A stretch of DNA of 64,000 nucleotides, taken from the NCBI GenBank assembly GCA_001972305.1, contig BDDD01000919.1, positions 430,768 through 494,767 on the forward strand, read 5' to 3'. Below the pieces are notes generated by a model that worked only from the letters and a program-made list of their open reading frames with translations, was not told where the DNA came from and ran no database searches. The stretch comes from Cephalotus follicularis (taxonomy: Eukaryota > Streptophyta > Magnoliopsida > Oxalidales > Cephalotaceae). The first letter of the stretch is position 1, and every line of letters starts with the position of its first letter. This document shows, piece after piece, positions 60,479-64,000 of the stretch. The position numbers and the translations under genes were made by a program.

Positions 60479-61210
60479 CTAGTGCCCGGTCTTACCGCAC
60501 TGGAAACAAGTACCTTCAACAGCTAACTTCTTCATTCGATCTTTGGCAACATTCCCACTAACTCCAAGCTTTCCCTTCTTCTTGTTTTGCTTTTTCTTAC
60601 CCTTGCCTTTTGTGTTGATAGGCATGAGCACGCCCTTCCCTTTACAGGAAAACGAGGCACTGCCTTTTCCTTGAGCAGATCTAGAAGAAGGAAGAAGTAG
60701 GGAGTGGGTCTTTGACTTCCCAGAGTCAAAATCGGCCTCAGCCGTCCTCAACATAGCAATCAGCTCAGATAGAGTTACCTATATCTTGTTCATGTGAAAG
60801 TTCACCAAAAACCGTGAGAACGACTTAGGAAGGGACGTCAGAATAGGATCTACATATAGATCATGGTCCATGACAAACCCTAATTGAGCCAGCTGCTCAA
60901 TCATGTCTATCATCTTCAATCCATGCTCATGGACTGAATCTCCCTCTTGCATCTGAGCCTTAAAGAGGTTGCATGATAGATTGAACCTTTGAGTCCTAGA
61001 CTCAGCTCCATACATCTCCTGGAGGTGGAGTAGTATAGCAGATAAGGTCTCAATCTTTTCATTCTGACGCTGAAGCTCAGGTGTCATCCCGAGAAGGGCA
61101 AGACATCTAGCCTGCTCATCATCCTCTAGCCACTTGGCTAGTCGCTCACTCTCTTAGGGCGTCGGATCTTCACCCAGTGAAGGAGGCCCCCCAGTCATCA
61201 CATAGGCCAT
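60479..61210 (-). pseudogene. Copia gag of the minus-strand element, two stops
   Basis: The ATG at 61210 begins MAYVMTGGPPSLGEDPTP and hits a stop near 61154. The frame continues with RLAKWLEDDEQARCLALLGM and the UBN2 block (FKAQMQEGDSVHEHGLKMID; LTSLPKSFSRFLVNFHM), a second stop near 60779, a basic Lys-rich stretch (60620-60540) and the zinc knuckle CFQCGKTGH at about 60507-60481, where the next codon is a stop. Confidence 0.82.
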
Positions 61211-61486
61211 TTTATTGGCCGTAAGGACGATCTTGAGGTTATAGAAAACCATAAACTAGGTCAAAGTCCTTTTTCGGGCCATCCATTGTGCATAAGACTT
61301 ATATTATATCCAATATAATAAAACCACAAAAAATAACACATGCCATAAATAATAACTAATTATAAAATTTAATTTAAGGATTGTCTATGTTGGTTAAACT
61401 CCCACTAAATCAAGCAATGATTTTGATTTTCTAAGTGTCACAATGTATAAAATCCAATTTTATTAAAAACATATTTTTTTAATGCT

Positions 61487-61637
61487 AAAGCATCGACGCT
61501 TCCCAGAAGGCTTCGACGCTTACCTCTAAGGCGCGACAAATCAAAAAAATGAACAAGTGTCGACGCTAAGACAAGGCGTCGATGCATATAGTGAAAATAG
61601 TTGAACAAGCGTCGACGCTTAAACGGGAGCGTCGACG
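61487..61637. repeat. Second GTCGAC motif array in the 5' leader of the minus-strand copia element
   Basis: Between the primer site (61949) and the gag ATG (61210), words of the form GCGTCGACGCTT or close variants start at about 61492, 61512, 61532, 61559, 61578, 61611 and 61631. They are the same motif as in this element's LTRs but not part of a duplicated LTR segment. Confidence 0.75.
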
Positions 61638-61961
61638 CTATAACCCCCTGGGCAGTTTCTGCAATTCGAAAAATTGCAAAAACTTGGTTTTGAACATTAG
61701 GCAAATTCAATTCCAGTCATTTCCAGACAAAATACAGTCATATACTACACCATGTAGGTTTCCAAAGCATGTTCAAAACTCAATTTAACATAATCTCTAA
61801 GATTAATTATCAATGAAATCCAATTTCATAAACAAGTTCATTAAGGCACTTTGAATATCAAGTTTAACCCAAACAACACATCCTTTAAATTAAACCTTCA
61901 ATCAGTACATCATTCATAGCACAAATTCAACTAAGGACGATGTGGGACGCTCTGATACCAC

Positions 61962-64000
61962 TGATGGAATCGGATTAACCAATTCCTATGCCATAAATGG
62001 ACTAATGTGCAAAGGGTGTAGAACAAGACTTTTAGAGCATAAATGGCAGCGGAAGAACACCTAACAAAGGCAAAAACAGTCCATTATGGCTTGACCATAG
62101 GCCACATGGATCACCACATCAATACTTAATTGAAAAAGATGTCACCATTGCAATCAATGTTGACATACAAGCAAAGCAAAAACAAAGGAGACTTAGAGAT
62201 ATACCAATGGGTGAAGGCTCCTTCGTCTTTTCCGCTTCAAGCTTGAGAAGACTCCTCCTCAGTTGTACTCCAAGTCGTTATGCTACTGCTCCAAGCAAGA
62301 ACAGCTACTGTCCAGCAATGATGGAAACAAACACACAGTTTCTTTTCACTCTTTCTCTCTCACAATGCCTATGAAGGATGCATTGATGTTGACAAGGTTT
62401 GTCAATGTCAATCCACCCTAGATAAGCTACAAAGCTTGGTGTATAATCACAGAAGGAATGCCAAGAGAACCAGAGAACCCCCTTTCTATTTTTCCCAGCA
62501 GAAGCCCCAGTAAAAATGCTCTCTCCTGGAATGCCTTATACCAACCCCATTTCCCTCTCACTCTAAAGCTCAACCTACCTCCACTTCTTGATCATGTTCC
62601 TATCTTTTAGGAATCATGGAACCATGATCTAATCATGTCCCCCATCATGCAGAGAAGGGAGTAAACCATCAGTAGTGGGAGGTTGTGGAAGAGAGAAAAC
62701 GTGTGCATGATTTTGTCCACCCAGGGAACCCACTTCGCGCACTAAGCGTCGACGCCTTCCAATAAGCGTCGACGTTTATATGTAATAACACTATACGTTT
62801 CAAGTGTTAAGCGTCGACGTTTTCCTAGAAGGCGTCGACGCTTTGTCTAATGTTACGCGTCGACGCTTTCCTAGAAGGCGTTGGTGCTTAGACAGGCTGG
62901 TTAGGCAAATAGAGTCTAACTCTTAAATGAGTCTAACTCATTTTATCCCTTCTAATATTGATTAAGTAAGATCAAGTAAATGTGTTTCCACAAAATGTAA
63001 GATCTACCTAACCGATATTTGATTTTATAAATTTTCACCAAGACTTAATATGTCCAACATATTTATGTACTAATCATTATCGGGCAGGGACCCTATAAAA
63101 TCTTGGTTAAAATCGGAGGTGTTCATAAATGACCGAAATACCCCTAGGGTTCGGTTTAGCCATTCTAAATGATCTTAGATCAATTTAAATGCTTTCGAAA
63201 TAATATCTAATATTATTCAGATGGAAAAATTAATCTAATTAATTTTTCCATAATCTATCACACACCTCATTAACCTTAGATTTTCTAAGTCGCCGGTTCA
63301 CGTGTACTATAATCTCTTGCCATGCTCTGCCCCGATTGAGGTCTAGGGTAAGGATATGTGTCAATCCTAGATAATACCTCAATGGATAAAATATCTGATC
63401 ATTACTAGAACTTTTGGTAAACTCTCCAGAAATCTAATTTCCAGTCTACCTCAACCTTGACCAAGGATTTCATAAGTTTAAAGTATAATCAGATCATAAT
63501 AGAGCCGATCACCTTCGCTCAGGTGTGACAATCCCATATTGTGCACTCACTTATATTCATATAGATTCGATCATACCCAAAGACCACCCGATTCCCAGCC
63601 CTGCGCAAGGACTGGGTAAGGTGGAGATTAAAGCATAACTGTCTCCATACAATATAGAGCAGTCACTCAGGTCTAAGGATCAGATGAGTTTGAGAATTCG
63701 CTAAGTGATCATCACTTATACACAACCGCAACAAGTAGGAGCCACTATTGACACGAGAATAGCGACTATCCAAACAGTGTCTCCTACGCGGGTCCTGTTA
63801 AGTGTACACGCTCCCAGCGCGCACTCCGTATTTGCCCTAGTGTCCAACACAGATGGTAGTGAGAGAATCCATCCTCCAATTCCATGAGCAGGCAACATAC
63901 GCGCAAGTCTATCCGGTTCACTAATGCCCACAAAGTGAACCTATGACTTGGAACCAATTCGACATAAGGAATAAGGTAACCAATCTCACAGCCTCCATGT
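61962..64000 (-). repeat. 5' LTR of the minus-strand copia element (cut by the window end)
   Basis: Matches 55124-57363 along its whole visible length with scattered substitutions and a few short indels. It carries the same GTCGAC array (first word at 62748). About 200 bp are missing beyond the window. Confidence 0.87.

Larger units (their letters stand above)
55124..64000 (-). mobile_element. Ty1/copia element (Tork/Angela-like), minus strand, running past the window end
   Basis: On the minus strand the 3' LTR is 57363-55124 (TGTTAGATATAG...ATTCCATCA, 2240 bp) and the 5' LTR is 61962 to beyond 64000 (at least 2039 bp seen). The tRNA-iMet primer site (complement of TGGTATCAGAGC) is at 61949-61960 and the purine tract AAGTGGGAGAT sits just before the 3' LTR at about 57364-57374. 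Gag starts at 61210. Pol has frameshifts, stops and an integrase deletion. The two LTRs appear to be over 90% identical by eye. The far flank is outside the window, so the target duplication cannot be tested. Confidence 0.88.

Overview
The window is nuclear DNA of a flowering plant, probably a dicot. The evidence is two intron-containing plant genes (a plant-type eIF4G and a type I metacaspase with an LSD1-type zinc finger) set in a dense nest of LTR retrotransposons and small TIR elements. I cannot name the species from the sequence. There is one short assembly gap (11 N at 1030-1040).

Layout from left to right. 5-1817 is a long LTR in minus orientation. It abuts a decayed Ty1/copia fragment (1818-4043) whose 3' LTR lies just upstream of the eIF4G gene. 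The eIF4G gene runs on the plus strand (CDS 4595-12719, nine coding exons, 1876 residues, plus an intron in the 5' UTR) and appears intact. 13610-25168 is an old, broken copia element split by a younger SIRE-like copia element (14866-21119) with a perfect 5-bp target duplication. That younger element has gag and an intact extra (envelope-position) ORF but no pol. The metacaspase gene lies on the minus strand (25638-29684, five exons, 365 residues) and also appears intact. Its intron 1 holds a foldback MITE. A second copy of what looks like the same MITE sits upstream of the gene and is itself split by a Ty3/gypsy Tat-type element.

The Tat element (30152-46788) has dual RNase H, an integrase and a spliced antisense ORF 3' of pol. 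It carries two solo LTRs (32540-35871 and 36529-38900), each with a perfect 5-bp duplication. To its right, a solo LTR (47442-52459) contains another solo LTR (47920-50358), again both with perfect duplications. Next come a hAT-type non-autonomous element with an 8-bp duplication (53623-54576), a 5S-rRNA-bearing Cassandra-like TRIM LTR (about 54860-55122), and a minus-strand copia element (55124 to beyond the window end) with 2.2-kb LTRs.

The most unusual signal cuts across these elements. At least four different LTR families carry arrays of short palindromes centred on TCGA (CAGTCGACTG, AAAGACATCGATGTCTTT, AAGCGTCGACGCTT, GGCGTCGACG and variants). The motifs tend to be spaced close to whole turns of the DNA helix (about 20-21 bp and about 30, 42 or 50 bp). 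In the pol-less SIRE-like element the same motif array recurs inside the element, directly upstream of a TATA box and CT-rich leader in front of the extra ORF. This looks like an internal promoter modelled on the LTR.

The two host genes have unrelated roles (translation initiation and stress or cell-death proteolysis), and nothing suggests they work together. The rest of the window is transposable-element sequence or unremarkable AT-rich intergenic DNA.
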